From contig JANWXD010000009.1 of assembly GCA_025055455.1 (NCBI GenBank), positions 1 through 64,000 of the forward strand: DNA of 64,000 nucleotides. Reading direction: 5' to 3'. Positions 46,432-56,025 of the stretch are shown here, one piece after another (the first letter of the stretch is position 1; each line of letters opens with the position of its first letter). A program made the translations under genes and the position numbers. The notes under the pieces are model-generated. The model saw nothing but the letters and a program-made list of their open reading frames with translations, did not search any database and was not told where the DNA came from. This DNA is from Bryobacteraceae bacterium. Its GTDB lineage: Bacteria; Acidobacteriota; Terriglobia; Bryobacterales; Bryobacteraceae.

Positions 46432-49400
46432 ATGAGGGTGACCGCGCTGGTTGTGTTCGGTGTCCTGGCTTCTTCCCTCCCCTTGCTTGGGCAGGATCTC
46501 CTGATCCAGGCGAGGGATTTGGAGCGAAAAGGAGAGAGCGCGGCGGCGCGGCAGTTGCTCCGCCGCGCCGCGGAGAACGCTCCGACCGATCCCGCCATTC
46601 TGTCGGCGTACGCCCAATTCCTCGACCGCTACCGCGATCCTGCGGCGCGCGAGGTTTATGACAAGCTGCTGGGCCTGCTCCATCGGCCAGCCGACCGCGA
46701 GGCCCGGGCCGCCACCGCCCGTCGCCTAGTGCTGCTTTCCCTGGCCGCGGGAGACCGGGCGGCCGCGGCACGCTATCTGGACGCCTACCGCGCTGCGGGC
46801 GGCGGTGACTGGCCCGCCAACCTACGCCTGGAGGCGCGGCCTGCCGAGGAGGGGCCCTACATCGAAATCCCAGGACCGTTCGAATCTTTCGCCCGGATGG
46901 CGGCGGTTTCCCAGGAAACCCCTTTGAACGAACTGCTCGGAGCTCTGGCCCGCAATGTCGTCACCAACGGGTATCAGGCTTCTTCTGGGAACGAGGCTCT
47001 GGAACCCACCGAGTACATGAAGCTGCTGGTGCGCTACATCTCCCAGGCACGCGAGCTGGAGCGGTTCGCGGGACCGGAGAAGATCATCCGGGTGGAGTCC
47101 TGCGAGTCGCCTCAAGCCGGCGAACTGCTGCGCATCCTCGGCTATCGCATGCGCGGTGCTTGCGGTAGCGAGGTCGTGCTGGAAACCGTCAATGCCACCC
47201 GCGCATTTCTCACGATCGATTCGGGGTTCCCGGTGGCCGAGCTGGAGCAAGCGCTCCGCACCAATCGCCCGTTCGTGTACGATTTCAAGCCCACGCGCGT
47301 TCCGATCTTGTATGGAGCGGAGTACTGGCTCGGCGCGCGGGAACGATCCGGCGGCGACTTCATCGACGCCTACCTGGCGGATCCTGCGCTCTGCCGCCTG
47401 TACCTCGGGCTGTCCAAGCTGGACCGGGAAACGGCCGATGAGTTGCGCAAGGCCGTGCCGGTGCAGCGTCTGCGGGCCTTCGCTCACGTGCTGGATTTCT
47501 ACGGCGGCATGTTCGAGATCCGCAATGGCAGGGCTTTAGTTCCGGGCGGGGCGCGTTCGGAAAAAGCCTGGGAGGAACTGGTCGGAGTGTCCCCGGCGAA
47601 GGGCGCCGAATTCTTCGAGCGCCTCATCGCCAAGGACGACGGCTGGCTGGCCAGTTTCTTTGACGCGCTGGCCCGCATCCACGGCCCGGTCAAGGACTAC
47701 CTGACCGAACCGGAGCGCATGAAGCGCTTCTACATGGCCGTCCGTGGCCGGGTCACCAGCCCCGGCCCGGCCCGGCCTGTCTTCCGCGCCAACACGGAGA
47801 TGCTCCTGCTCACGCACCGCCTCCGTTTGGATCCCGACGGCCGCCCCCATATCCCCGGCAACCTGGAGGTGTGGAAGAACCTGTTCATTAAACATCCGCA
47901 TGCCAAATACGATGGGCGCCTGACACGCTTGGCCACCACGTGGTCCCAGCCCGACGATCTGCTCGAAGCCTTGTTCGCCCTTTGCCGCAAGGCGGTCGAA
48001 AACGAACCCCTGAAGATTTTCATGTCTTTGAGCGATATCAACCGGTATCGGGCACGCCCCTTGGAGCCGGCCACCGTGGACCGGCTGGCGCGCAAATACC
48101 GCGACCTCGGTGCTCAATACCCGATATTTAACGACGCGCCGACGGTCACCGATAAGACCATCCTCCAGTTTGTCGACACGACCGAGAGCATCGACCGCAT
48201 CCGCAGCTCCTCCCTTCGCGCCGACACCGCCGGAACCATGCAAGCGCTCGTGGGGATTTGGCAGATTCTCTGCCGCTTGGGCGCCATTCCGCCCGCGGAG
48301 GCCGACGCCGCCCTCTCCGCCATTCTGAGCCCGTTCGCCGAGATCAACGACGCGAAAGAGCTTTTCGACGCCGGGCGGAGCGGTGTGGCCACGCTGCTCA
48401 AAGCGGCCGGCTTCCCAGGGGAACCGCGGCCCCAGGATCGCCTGCTCGACTTGCTGGCCGGCACGGCCCAGCCTTCCGACGCCGAAACGCATAGCCGTCT
48501 GGTCGAGGAGATGGTCCGGATCCTGGAGGCCCAGAAGCTCATCCCGTTGAACACATTGTTCGAGCTCGCCGACCACCTTGACGCGCTGGCCCGCGGCGAG
48601 AAGCTCAACACGGCGCTGATCAACCGCATCGCGTCGCGCATCGCAGAGATCCAACTGCCGCGGACGTTCCTCAGCAGCGTCGAGCGCAATGCATTCGCCT
48701 TCGGCTACTGGACCGAACGGCACATCGAGAACCAGCGCCGGCTCAACTTGCAGGCCGCCATCGAGCGCGCCGGAACCGATGCGGACCGGCTGGCGGAGGT
48801 GCGCGGCTCTTTGGCGCCCCTGCTGCGTGACACGTTGGTGGGACTGAATTACGCTCACTATGCTCCTCCGGGAGCCCAAGTACTCTACACCAACCCGCAA
48901 TTCGTCCGCAGCCATGATTTTCTTGGCATGCAGGGGACCAACCAGACCTGGCGCGCTACCGACGTCTTCGGTACGGGTTGGCCTTCCAATGCGGGCGGCC
49001 GTCTCGTAGGGTCCCTTTCCGGTCTGGCCTACGCCCTTGCTGAAGCCGAACAGAATTTCATGGTGCCTTCGCGCGAGCAAGCTCTCATCTGGGGCGACTT
49101 GGTGCCGCAGATGATCCTGAGCGCCAAGATCCCGCGCTGGTGGAATGTCAGTCCCGCCCAGATGCACTGGGTCGGCCTGCATATGCGCTATGCCGAATCG
49201 CTGGTGGCGGAAGCGTCTCTCGACGCGGAGCTGCGCCGCCGTGTGCTCGACAGTTTGAGCCGCCTGGCCCTGCCCGCGCGCGTCCGGCGCGTGGCCTCGG
49301 CGCTTGAGACCTTCGATGTTCCGGAGGCCTGGAACCATATCACGCCGCTCGAGGCTTTCGCTCTGGCCCGGGAGGCTCTGGAAGCCGGCTTCGGCCCGCA

Positions 49401-49824
49401 GAACTTTCTAGCGGTCGAAATTCGCCGCATGACCGCGGAGGCGCCGGATCGCATCAATTACCAAGTTATTTCCCGCACGTTCGGCACCCCCAAGCCGACG
49501 CTGACCAACTCTTACCAGCCCGAGCTTCTGTACCTGCGTACGCTGCCGACGCTCATGGGATACTCCAGCCGCATCATGGCCGAAAGCTGGGAGTCCAACA
49601 CCTTGTATTGGGCCGCGCTCGCTGACGAGATGCACCTGCCCCCTGGACAGTTGAACGTCTTGATCCCGGAATGGACGCGGCAAACCGTCGAACGGATCTT
49701 CGCCACGCATCTGGAGGACTGGCCCGCCGTGCTGCGTTCGCTGCGGAATGTCGGCGAGGACATCCGCGTGCGGGCCAGAAAGGAGATGTTCGCGGATCAA
49801 AAAGCTTCATTGCAAGACGAATGA
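46432..49824 (+). CDS. large secreted protein with TPR-like N-terminus, unknown function
   Basis: An 1130-residue protein with a signal peptide (VTALVVFGVLASSLPLLGQ). Residues about 22-130 look like TPR-type helical pairs (RKGESAAARQLLRRAAENAPTDPAILSAYAQFLDR). The remainder is mixed, with no domain I can name; ARARY, W-rich and FGTGWPSNAGGRLVGSLSGLAYALAEAEQ segments are prominent and no catalytic motif is evident. It is followed 10 bp later by a secreted VWFA-related protein, the pair being probably one transcript. An AT-rich TACATTAAAT near 46381 may hold the promoter. Probably an envelope or extracellular structural protein of Acidobacteria. Confidence 0.75.
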   Translation: MRVTALVVFGVLASSLPLLGQDLLIQARDLERKGESAAARQLLRRAAENAPTDPAILSAYAQFLDRYRDPAAREVYDKLLGLLHRPADREARAATARRLVLLSLAAGDRAAAARYLDAYRAAGGGDWPANLRLEARPAEEGPYIEIPGPFESFARMAAVSQETPLNELLGALARNVVTNGYQASSGNEALEPTEYMKLLVRYISQARELERFAGPEKIIRVESCESPQAGELLRILGYRMRGACGSEVVLETVNATRAFLTIDSGFPVAELEQALRTNRPFVYDFKPTRVPILYGAEYWLGARERSGGDFIDAYLADPALCRLYLGLSKLDRETADELRKAVPVQRLRAFAHVLDFYGGMFEIRNGRALVPGGARSEKAWEELVGVSPAKGAEFFERLIAKDDGWLASFFDALARIHGPVKDYLTEPERMKRFYMAVRGRVTSPGPARPVFRANTEMLLLTHRLRLDPDGRPHIPGNLEVWKNLFIKHPHAKYDGRLTRLATTWSQPDDLLEALFALCRKAVENEPLKIFMSLSDINRYRARPLEPATVDRLARKYRDLGAQYPIFNDAPTVTDKTILQFVDTTESIDRIRSSSLRADTAGTMQALVGIWQILCRLGAIPPAEADAALSAILSPFAEINDAKELFDAGRSGVATLLKAAGFPGEPRPQDRLLDLLAGTAQPSDAETHSRLVEEMVRILEAQKLIPLNTLFELADHLDALARGEKLNTALINRIASRIAEIQLPRTFLSSVERNAFAFGYWTERHIENQRRLNLQAAIERAGTDADRLAEVRGSLAPLLRDTLVGLNYAHYAPPGAQVLYTNPQFVRSHDFLGMQGTNQTWRATDVFGTGWPSNAGGRLVGSLSGLAYALAEAEQNFMVPSREQALIWGDLVPQMILSAKIPRWWNVSPAQMHWVGLHMRYAESLVAEASLDAELRRRVLDSLSRLALPARVRRVASALETFDVPEAWNHITPLEAFALAREALEAGFGPQNFLAVEIRRMTAEAPDRINYQVISRTFGTPKPTLTNSYQPELLYLRTLPTLMGYSSRIMAESWESNTLYWAALADEMHLPPGQLNVLIPEWTRQTVERIFATHLEDWPAVLRSLRNVGEDIRVRARKEMFADQKASLQDE

Positions 49825-49834
49825 GGAATCGGCT

Positions 49835-50842
49835 ATGACCAAACCCATGCCGTGTTTGCGCTACCCCTTGCTGGTGGCATTGGCCCTTCTGGCCGGAGCC
49901 CCGGTGCGATCCCAGGAGCGGCCGGTGTTCCGTGTCAAGGTGGACATGGTCGTGCTGACCTTTACGGTGACCGACAGCAAGGGTCGTTACGTCAACGGAC
50001 TCAAGCCCAGCGACTTCCGGATCCTCGAAGACGGCATCGTGCAGAGGATCGCGACCTTTGCCGAAGGCAACAAACCGGCCGTCCAAGTGTTGCCCGACGG
50101 CAGCACGCGTCCGTTGGTGGGCTCGGCGGGCGGCTCGGACGACCCGAAGGGCCTGGAAGGCCGCGCCGACGCCCTGGTCGGCACAAACGTGTTCATCCTG
50201 TTCGACACCAGCAACTACATGTACCGCGGCTTCGTCTACGCTTCCGACGCCATCGCGGATTTCATCCGCGGACTGGACCGGGCCGACTCGGTGGCCGTCT
50301 ACACCTTCAGCCGGAACCTGTCCCGCGTCGCCCCGCTGACGCGCGACCGCAACGAGGCCATCCTCGGCCTGCGCAAAGCCGTGGCCGGCGACGACGCCGC
50401 GCTCTACAACGCCCTCCTGCTCTGTCTCCGGGATGCTGCCAAAGTCCCGGGTCGAAAGGTGATCGTGGTCTTTTCCAATGGCCCCGACAACGCCAGTATG
50501 GTCGCGCCCGACGACGTGCGCGCCGTAGCTGAAGACGAAGGCATCCCGATTTACGTCATCTCCACCAACGAAGTGAACAAGGACCCGATTTCGAGCGCCG
50601 TGTTCCGGCGCATCACCGCGCGCACCGGTGGCCGCGCCTATTTCGCCAAGACGTGGCAGAAACAGGTCGAAGCCTTCGAGTCGGTCCGCGAAGACCTCGG
50701 CAACTCCTACACCGTGACCTACTATCCGGCGCCGAACCCGAACGAAGGCTTCCGCAAGATCACCGTCGAGATCGTCTCCGACGTGGCCAAGAAATACCGG
50801 ATCCGCGCCCGGCCCGGCTACCGTCCGCGCCCGGCGTTCTGA
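49835..50842 (+). CDS. secreted VWFA-related domain protein (acidobacterial type)
   Basis: A 335-residue protein with a signal peptide (LLVALALLAGAPVRSQ). It opens with FRVKVDMVVLTFTVTDSKGRYVNGLKPSDFRILEDG, the N-terminal beta domain seen ahead of acidobacterial VWFA-related domains. A VWA fold then follows with a partial metal site (FILFDTSNYMY, the D-x-S-x-x pattern with Tyr in place of the usual second Ser; ADSVAVYTFS; VVFSNGPDN). Such proteins mediate protein contacts outside the cell. The family itself is strong evidence for Acidobacteriota. Cotranscribed with the preceding 1130-residue protein. Confidence 0.88.
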   Translation: MTKPMPCLRYPLLVALALLAGAPVRSQERPVFRVKVDMVVLTFTVTDSKGRYVNGLKPSDFRILEDGIVQRIATFAEGNKPAVQVLPDGSTRPLVGSAGGSDDPKGLEGRADALVGTNVFILFDTSNYMYRGFVYASDAIADFIRGLDRADSVAVYTFSRNLSRVAPLTRDRNEAILGLRKAVAGDDAALYNALLLCLRDAAKVPGRKVIVVFSNGPDNASMVAPDDVRAVAEDEGIPIYVISTNEVNKDPISSAVFRRITARTGGRAYFAKTWQKQVEAFESVREDLGNSYTVTYYPAPNPNEGFRKITVEIVSDVAKKYRIRARPGYRPRPAF

Positions 50843-51099
50843 GCCGGGAGCCGAAAACTTCCCGGGAAGCGGCGGAGCGCAGCCAGCGCGCTCGTCCTGC
50901 AAGAATCCGACGTGCACCTCTTGCCGGGCAGACAACTCCGGTTTGTGTTGACTTTTTGCGGACTTACTGGCGCGAACCGTTCGCATGCCAGGCGCGATCG
51001 GTGCATGAAGACGATCTTCGGCTGTCCCGGAGGCGGCCTTCCGCCCGCAGATGCGAGAGACTGTAATTGCGGTTGGTCGGAGGCTATTGGAGGTGTCAC

Positions 51100-51987
51100 G
51101 TGACAGAAGTGATCTTGAAGCTTGCCGTGGTGGTTTCACTGGCGACTTCAGTAACTTGGGCGCAAAGCCACGTGCTCGGCACGATCGAGTGGGAGCCCCA
51201 ACACCGGAAGTTTGCGTGCGATTCGTCCGTGGTAGTGCAGGCTTCGCTGTCCCCCAATGCCGCTGACGAGCTGATCGTCGGCTTGGAGGGCGCCCCGGAG
51301 GCTGCGGGCGTGGAACTCGCGCTTGGCTCCGTCGTACCTGTCGCTGCGCATCCCACCCCGACGCGGCGAGTCTTCACGAATCGTTCAACCGCAATCCGGC
51401 AAACCGCGCCCTGCCTGTTTGAGTTTTCGGCGGAGCCGCCCGGCAGGGAACGGCTCGCGTTGCACGTCCGGGTCAGACCGAACACTCGAGTGACGTTGTT
51501 GGTCAACGGGGAAACGTCAGCCAGCCTCGTGGTGACACGCGGGGTTCTGCTGCACAACGGCCGAATCATAGCCGACGCCGGGGCGCTGTATGTCTTGCGG
51601 GCGGCCGCGGCTGGCGTGACTCGCGGTTTCTTCAAGGACGCCCCGGAACTGGTGCGCGATCCTCGAGGGCTACATATCATAACCGCCACAGGATTCCGCA
51701 ACCATTTGATCGAGACCCCCGGTCTCAAGTTCGCTAGCCGAAGTCGTCAGGAGGACGGATGTTGTGCCGGTGCGACGTTGGTCACGTTCAAAGTGGGCGT
51801 CGCCCCGAGCGGTGAGGTGGTGTCGGTCGAACCATTGCATGTTCCTCCGCAGCTTGCTCAGAAACTGACTCGCCTGCTCGAAGAGCTGCGGCTGAAGCCA
51901 TTTGAACAGGATGGGGTGGGCGTCTACGCCGAAGGCTTCCTGACGCTTCTGCTGGATCGGACCGGGCGCGTTTGGTATCCGTACTGA
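51100..51987 (+). CDS. secreted protein with TonB-C-like terminal domain, unknown function
   Basis: A 295-residue protein starting at GTG 51100 (ribosome site GGAGG at 51089-51093) with a signal-type leader (LKLAVVVSLATSVTWAQ). The middle is beta-rich and unrecognised. The end, VTFKVGVAPSGEVVSVEP..LRLKPFEQDG..VYAEGFLTLL, follows the TonB C-terminal pattern (V.V..dG.V....V..........W.F.P). It lacks a membrane anchor and Pro-rich linker, so it is not a working TonB. Function unknown. Confidence 0.65.
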   Translation: MTEVILKLAVVVSLATSVTWAQSHVLGTIEWEPQHRKFACDSSVVVQASLSPNAADELIVGLEGAPEAAGVELALGSVVPVAAHPTPTRRVFTNRSTAIRQTAPCLFEFSAEPPGRERLALHVRVRPNTRVTLLVNGETSASLVVTRGVLLHNGRIIADAGALYVLRAAAAGVTRGFFKDAPELVRDPRGLHIITATGFRNHLIETPGLKFASRSRQEDGCCAGATLVTFKVGVAPSGEVVSVEPLHVPPQLAQKLTRLLEELRLKPFEQDGVGVYAEGFLTLLLDRTGRVWYPY

Positions 51988-51995
51988 CGGGCACG

Positions 51996-52045
51996 GGGTG
52001 GGAGCGGCACTCCACCCGCGGGGACCCCCTATATCGAGTCCCCGC
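51996..52045 (+). terminator. two tandem hairpins after the TonB-C-like gene
   Basis: GGGTGG/CCACCC (51996-52017) followed by GCGGGGAC/GTCCCCGC (52018-52045), both with perfect arms and no T-run. Their position just after the stop codon suggests a transcript end separating it from the csm operon. Confidence 0.5.
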
Positions 52046-52217
52046 TTCTGCTCCTCGAACTGCGCCTATTGAGGGCGCCCACTTGGGCTATGCACGTTCT
52101 GGATTCACGGCCGGCACAGATCCGCGACCCGGCGGGCAAACGGGCGGCATCGAAGCAGCGTCCCTTCCGGCGTAGACGTGCCCGGCTCTGACGCCTCCCT
52201 TCAGGCCCGTGCCGTGC

Positions 52218-52223
52218 TACACT
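52218..52223 (+). promoter_or_regulatory. candidate -10 (TGC-TACACT) of the csm operon
   Basis: An extended -10 type TGCTACACT lies 28 bases before the cas10 ATG, which has no Shine-Dalgarno sequence. Confidence 0.4.
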
Positions 52224-52251
52224 GACGGCTTCCGGATAGTCTCAAGTCCCC

Positions 52252-53706
52252 ATGTCGCTTCAAATCTTCCTCTGCGGCAAGATTCTGGGCGTCGAGGATT
52301 TCATTTTGTCGCCGGTCCCCGCGGGGGTCGCGGAGGATCGGTTGTTGCTCGGCCGTTGCCGCTGGGTCAGTCTGTTGAGTGAAGTCTTGCCACGCGCTTT
52401 GTTGGCGGAACTCCGACTGGCCCGGATGTTGCTCGGTTCGAGCGGCGGGGGCCAGTTTTTGCTCGTGCTTCCCGACGAGACGCGACCCGCTGCCGAAACC
52501 TTTCTCGCCGCCGCAGCCGCGGACATCGCGCGCCTCAGCGGCGGATTTCTCCGGCTCATCTGGGGCATCACCGAGAATTTGGGGGATTGGAGCATCGTCC
52601 GGCGAAGGCTTTCGGAGGAGCTGGGCCGCAAGCGCGGCGCGCCTGTGGCTGGCGGCGATGCGGGTATCTTTGAACCCTTTGGGCAACTAACCGATCCGGC
52701 CGCTTGCGACTATTTTGTGCAGGACCTGGCTGGACGTCTCCAGGAAGCGCGGCACATCGGCTGGAGCCCCGCGGCGCCGGGCCGTGTGGCCGTGGAAGCC
52801 GGCGTCTACAGTTGGCCCGTCGGCTCGGCGGGGCCCGACAGCATTGCCTTCGCCCGCCAGGCGGCCCCCGAAGACGACACCAGCGGTCCCGCCACGCTGG
52901 CTACCTTGGCCGCCCGGGCCGAGGGCCGTAAGACGTGGGGCGTGCTTTGCGGCGACGTGGATCACTTCGAAATTCGTTTGCGGCGCCTGGACTCCATCGA
53001 AGAGCATGTACAGCTTTCGGTGATGTACAAGCAGTTCTTCCTTGGCGAGCTCGAACTGGTCTGCTCGCTGCCCGAGTACTGGCGCAAGGCCGTCATCTTG
53101 TACACGGGGGGAGACGACTTTGCAGTCTACGGCTCCTGGGATGTGCTCCTACCGCTCGCCCGTGAGATTCAGCGGTTGTTCCACCGCTTTACGGAGGAGA
53201 ACCTCAAAGAGTTTCCCGGGCCCGAGGGCAAGACCATCAGCATGGCGGTCTCGGTGGCGCCCGACCCAGCTGCCTCCTTCCTGTCGGTGTACGCCGAGGC
53301 CGTGCGCAATCTCCATGCGGCCAAGTCAGCGGGCAAGGACTCCCTGTGGATGGCGGGTCGCGCCCTGGATTGGCGTCAACTCGCCCTGGCCGCGGAACTT
53401 CAGGAAACCATGCGGCAGGCCGCCGAGGTGCTGCCATCGCCCAAGCCTTTGTTTCACGAGCTTGGCGCCTTCTACCGCCGCGAAACTGGGGACGAGGCAG
53501 GCCGTGGGGCCGACGGCTATCTGGACAAGCCCTGGCGCGTGCACCGCGGCCTGAGCCGCGCGTTCGCCGAGGGCCGCGGCCGCGAAGCGCAGAAACTCCG
53601 CACCCAGCTTTCCAACGAAATCCGGACCAAGACCGCGGGCCACGTGCGCCTGCGTCCGGCAGGCCGCCTGGCCCTTGAGTGGACGAGGTTATTGACCGAG
53701 GTGTGA
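52252..53706 (+). CDS. cas10: Cas10/Csm1, type III-A CRISPR large subunit lacking the HD domain
   Basis: A 484-residue Cas10, much shorter than usual Csm1 (about 750-850). It starts directly at the first Palm domain (ARMLLGSSGGGQFLLVLP, matching the SGGGHFYLLLP strand of Csm1). The second Palm follows (GVLCGDVDHFE) with the cyclase motif G286-G-D-D289 (ILYTGGDDFAVYG), expected to make cyclic oligoadenylate on target binding. A helical domain D closes the protein. The N-terminal HD DNase is absent; an in-frame TAG at 52237 shows it was not missed upstream. The four-Cys zinc site between the Palm domains is also not visible. First gene of cas10-csm2-csm3-csm4-csm5, with 2-bp spacing to csm2. 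Confidence 0.9.
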   Translation: MSLQIFLCGKILGVEDFILSPVPAGVAEDRLLLGRCRWVSLLSEVLPRALLAELRLARMLLGSSGGGQFLLVLPDETRPAAETFLAAAAADIARLSGGFLRLIWGITENLGDWSIVRRRLSEELGRKRGAPVAGGDAGIFEPFGQLTDPAACDYFVQDLAGRLQEARHIGWSPAAPGRVAVEAGVYSWPVGSAGPDSIAFARQAAPEDDTSGPATLATLAARAEGRKTWGVLCGDVDHFEIRLRRLDSIEEHVQLSVMYKQFFLGELELVCSLPEYWRKAVILYTGGDDFAVYGSWDVLLPLAREIQRLFHRFTEENLKEFPGPEGKTISMAVSVAPDPAASFLSVYAEAVRNLHAAKSAGKDSLWMAGRALDWRQLALAAELQETMRQAAEVLPSPKPLFHELGAFYRRETGDEAGRGADGYLDKPWRVHRGLSRAFAEGRGREAQKLRTQLSNEIRTKTAGHVRLRPAGRLALEWTRLLTEV

Positions 53707-53708
53707 CC

Positions 53709-54158
53709 ATGGCCGAAGTCCAGCAGGAAACCAAGACTCGCGAGTCACGTCCTGCTCGGGAAGGCAAACCCGCGCGGGCCGATGACCGGCGCGCCGACCG
53801 CACGCGCCCCGAGGGCCCCCCCGAGATCGATCTGGATCGCCTCATCAGCGACAGCCTGTACCTCGACAATCAAGCTCACAGTATCGTCAGCCGCATGCGC
53901 GATCTGGACTCCGGCACCAAGAGCCAGCTCCGCCGGCTCTACAACGCGGTTCGGCGCGCCTGCCGCGCACCGGAGGGCGAGCGCCAGCACCAGTTCGTTA
54001 TGCTCCGCGCCCGCTTGGCGTACACGATCGCGCGCCACTCTCTGCGAAGCTTGGACACGCTGGAACGATTGCTGCTCCAGGTGACCCGGAAGAACGACCC
54101 CCGGGGCTACGAGCGTTTCCGCGATCTGTTCGAGGCGATCGTGGCTTACAACGAATAA
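53709..54158 (+). CDS. csm2: Csm2, type III-A small subunit
   Basis: A 149-residue helical protein with an unusually charged 45-residue head (ETKTRESRPAREGKPARADD) before the Csm2 core: LDRLISDSLYLDNQAHSIVSRM, LRRLYNAVRRA, RLAYTIARHSLRSLDTLE and YERFRDLFEAIVAYNE, whose ending is typical of Csm2. In the Csm complex several copies line the crRNA-target duplex. It lies 2 bp after cas10 and 11 bp before csm3. Confidence 0.88.
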   Translation: MAEVQQETKTRESRPAREGKPARADDRRADRTRPEGPPEIDLDRLISDSLYLDNQAHSIVSRMRDLDSGTKSQLRRLYNAVRRACRAPEGERQHQFVMLRARLAYTIARHSLRSLDTLERLLLQVTRKNDPRGYERFRDLFEAIVAYNE

Positions 54159-54169
54159 ACCGAGGACTC

Positions 54170-55006
54170 ATGAGCGCACACACAGCTCACACCGAATTGC
54201 GACTGATCGGAAAGCTGATTCTGGAGGGGGAACTGCATTGCCAGACGGGCTTGCACATCGGGGCAGGCAAAGGGTCGCTGGAAATCGGCGGCGCCGATAA
54301 TCCCGTGGTCAAAGATGCTTTCGGGCGCCCTTACGTTCCCGGCAGCTCCTTGCGGGGGCGGCTGCGCGCCCTGCTCGAGCAAGCCTCCGGTCTGGCCGTG
54401 CCCTCGGAGCTGGTCTACCTGTCGCGGCGGAGAGGGCAGGAGGTCCGCATTCACCAAAGCGACCGTCCCGACGACGAAATCTGCCTCCTGTTCGGCCGCA
54501 GCGCGGGCCGCTTGGAACGGGTCGAGGGCGAACCGCTCGAGGGCGGCGTCGCGACACCCGCTCGCTTGACCGTCTACGACGCCCCGCTCGATCCCGACAG
54601 CATCACCCCCCAGATGCGGGAAAATCTCGATGACGAGCTCACCGAGGTGAAAAGCGAGAACGCAATCGACCGCATCACCTCTCAGGCCAACCCCCGCACT
54701 CTCGAGCGTGTACCTGCCGGCGCCCGGTTCAAAGTCCGCTTCGTCGTGGACATTCTCTGCGAAGAAGACAAGGCCCTCCCGGCGCGCTTGGCCGAAGGCC
54801 TTCGTTTGTTGGAAGATGACACCCTGGGAGGCGGAGGTTCTCGCGGCAGCGGACGCGTCTCGTTCGCCAATCTGCGCCTGGTCTGGCGCCCTCGTTCGTT
54901 CTACGCCGCCGGCGCTCCGGAGCAGGAGCTACTGGCTGGGGCCGATGTGGCCGCCCTCCAGGCAACCCTGAGCGCGCCCGACTTCCCCAGCCGGCTGACG
55001 GCGTAA
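54170..55006 (+). CDS. csm3: Csm3, type III-A backbone RAMP protein and target RNase
   Basis: A 278-residue RAMP (RRM-fold) protein. The segment LHIGAGKGSLEIGGADNPVVKD contains D43 in the position of the catalytic Asp that cuts target RNA every six bases, followed by PYVPGSSLRGRLR. The C-terminal glycine-rich loop LGGGGSRGSGRVSF is intact. Target RNA cleavage should be possible. It is spaced 2 bp from csm4. Confidence 0.94.
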   Translation: MSAHTAHTELRLIGKLILEGELHCQTGLHIGAGKGSLEIGGADNPVVKDAFGRPYVPGSSLRGRLRALLEQASGLAVPSELVYLSRRRGQEVRIHQSDRPDDEICLLFGRSAGRLERVEGEPLEGGVATPARLTVYDAPLDPDSITPQMRENLDDELTEVKSENAIDRITSQANPRTLERVPAGARFKVRFVVDILCEEDKALPARLAEGLRLLEDDTLGGGGSRGSGRVSFANLRLVWRPRSFYAAGAPEQELLAGADVAALQATLSAPDFPSRLTA

Positions 55007-55008
55007 CG

Positions 55009-56025
55009 ATGCCGGACGGGTTCAGCGTTCGTTTCTATCCGTGCGGGCCTTGGCGGATCGGTCCCCTTTCCGGGTCGCCGGATTGCGCGGAAGTCCTTCT
55101 GCACAGCGATGCCGTGTATTCGGCGGTGACCCACGCCATGAACCTTTTGGGTCTCTTACGGGACTGGCTCGATGCGGTCTTCGAAAACCCTCGTGGGCCC
55201 GCCGTACGCTTCTCCTCGTTGTTCCCGTTCCGGCGACGGACCCTCTTCGTTCCTCCCCCGCGGAGCCTCTGGCCTCCCGCCCCTTCGCCGAAGGTACGCT
55301 GGAAAGGGGCGCGGTTCGTGCCCTTGTCGTTCGCCCAATCCTTGATCGAGCAAAAGCCCCTCGAGGAGGACGCCTGGGTCGTGGAGGGGGAGAGCCAGTG
55401 CGTGGTGCCCGCAGAAGACCCGGTCGGCCCGTTCCGGTTGGCGCTTCGCTCGTTTGTGGCCGTGGATCGTTTGGGCGCCGGCGTGGAGCCGCACCGTGCC
55501 GCCTGCCTCGAGTTCCGTCCCGATGCGGGATTTTGGGGCGGCATCCGCTTCGCTTCCGAAGAGGCCAGCCAGCACTGGTCCGGGCCGGTCCAGGCCGCCT
55601 TGCGACTGCTCGGCGACAGCGGCATCGGCGGCAACCGCTCCCTCGGATGGGGCCATGCCTCGTCGGTGGAGTTTGACGCCGATCCGTTCGCCGGCTGGCC
55701 GAATCCTGAGGCCCAGTTTCACGAGGAGCGGACTCCGAGAAGCGAGTGCAACTGGTGGTTTCTGTCTGTCTTCAACCCGGCGCCGGAGGACACCGTGGCT
55801 TGGGACCGAGGCCGATACGACCTGCTCGTCCGATCCGGACGAGTCGCCAGTGCCGCCGCCCAGGGCGCTGTCAAAAGAGCGGCCCGGATGGTCTCCGAAG
55901 GTTCCGTGCTGGCCTGCGAGGATCCCCCTCGGGGCCGGGCCCTCAACGTAGCGCCCCCGGAGTGTCCGCATCCGGTGTACTGCGCCGGCTATGCGTACGC
56001 GCAGCCGTTACCGGTGAACCCGTGA
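55009..56025 (+). CDS. csm4: Csm4, type III-A RAMP protein (crRNA 5'-end cap)
   Basis: A 338-residue protein with two RAMP-like folds. It begins with the Csm4 pattern VRFYPCGPWRIGPLSG..LHSDAVYSAVTHA, has FSSLFPFRRRTLFVPPP and FVPLSFAQSLIE, and carries the glycine-rich loop LGDSGIGGNRSLGWGH. In the complex it holds the 5' tag of the crRNA and contacts Cas10. Its stop overlaps the csm5 GTG by 4 bp (GTGA). Confidence 0.9.
   Translation: MPDGFSVRFYPCGPWRIGPLSGSPDCAEVLLHSDAVYSAVTHAMNLLGLLRDWLDAVFENPRGPAVRFSSLFPFRRRTLFVPPPRSLWPPAPSPKVRWKGARFVPLSFAQSLIEQKPLEEDAWVVEGESQCVVPAEDPVGPFRLALRSFVAVDRLGAGVEPHRAACLEFRPDAGFWGGIRFASEEASQHWSGPVQAALRLLGDSGIGGNRSLGWGHASSVEFDADPFAGWPNPEAQFHEERTPRSECNWWFLSVFNPAPEDTVAWDRGRYDLLVRSGRVASAAAQGAVKRAARMVSEGSVLACEDPPRGRALNVAPPECPHPVYCAGYAYAQPLPVNP

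Noticed and set aside
45869-46771. 300-residue minus-strand ORF
   Set aside because: Arg/Pro/Gly-rich shadow frame covering the decayed oxidoreductase and the start of the 1130-residue gene.
49574-51139. 521-residue minus-strand ORF
   Set aside because: Antisense shadow of the VWFA-related gene, which has clear domain motifs on the plus strand.
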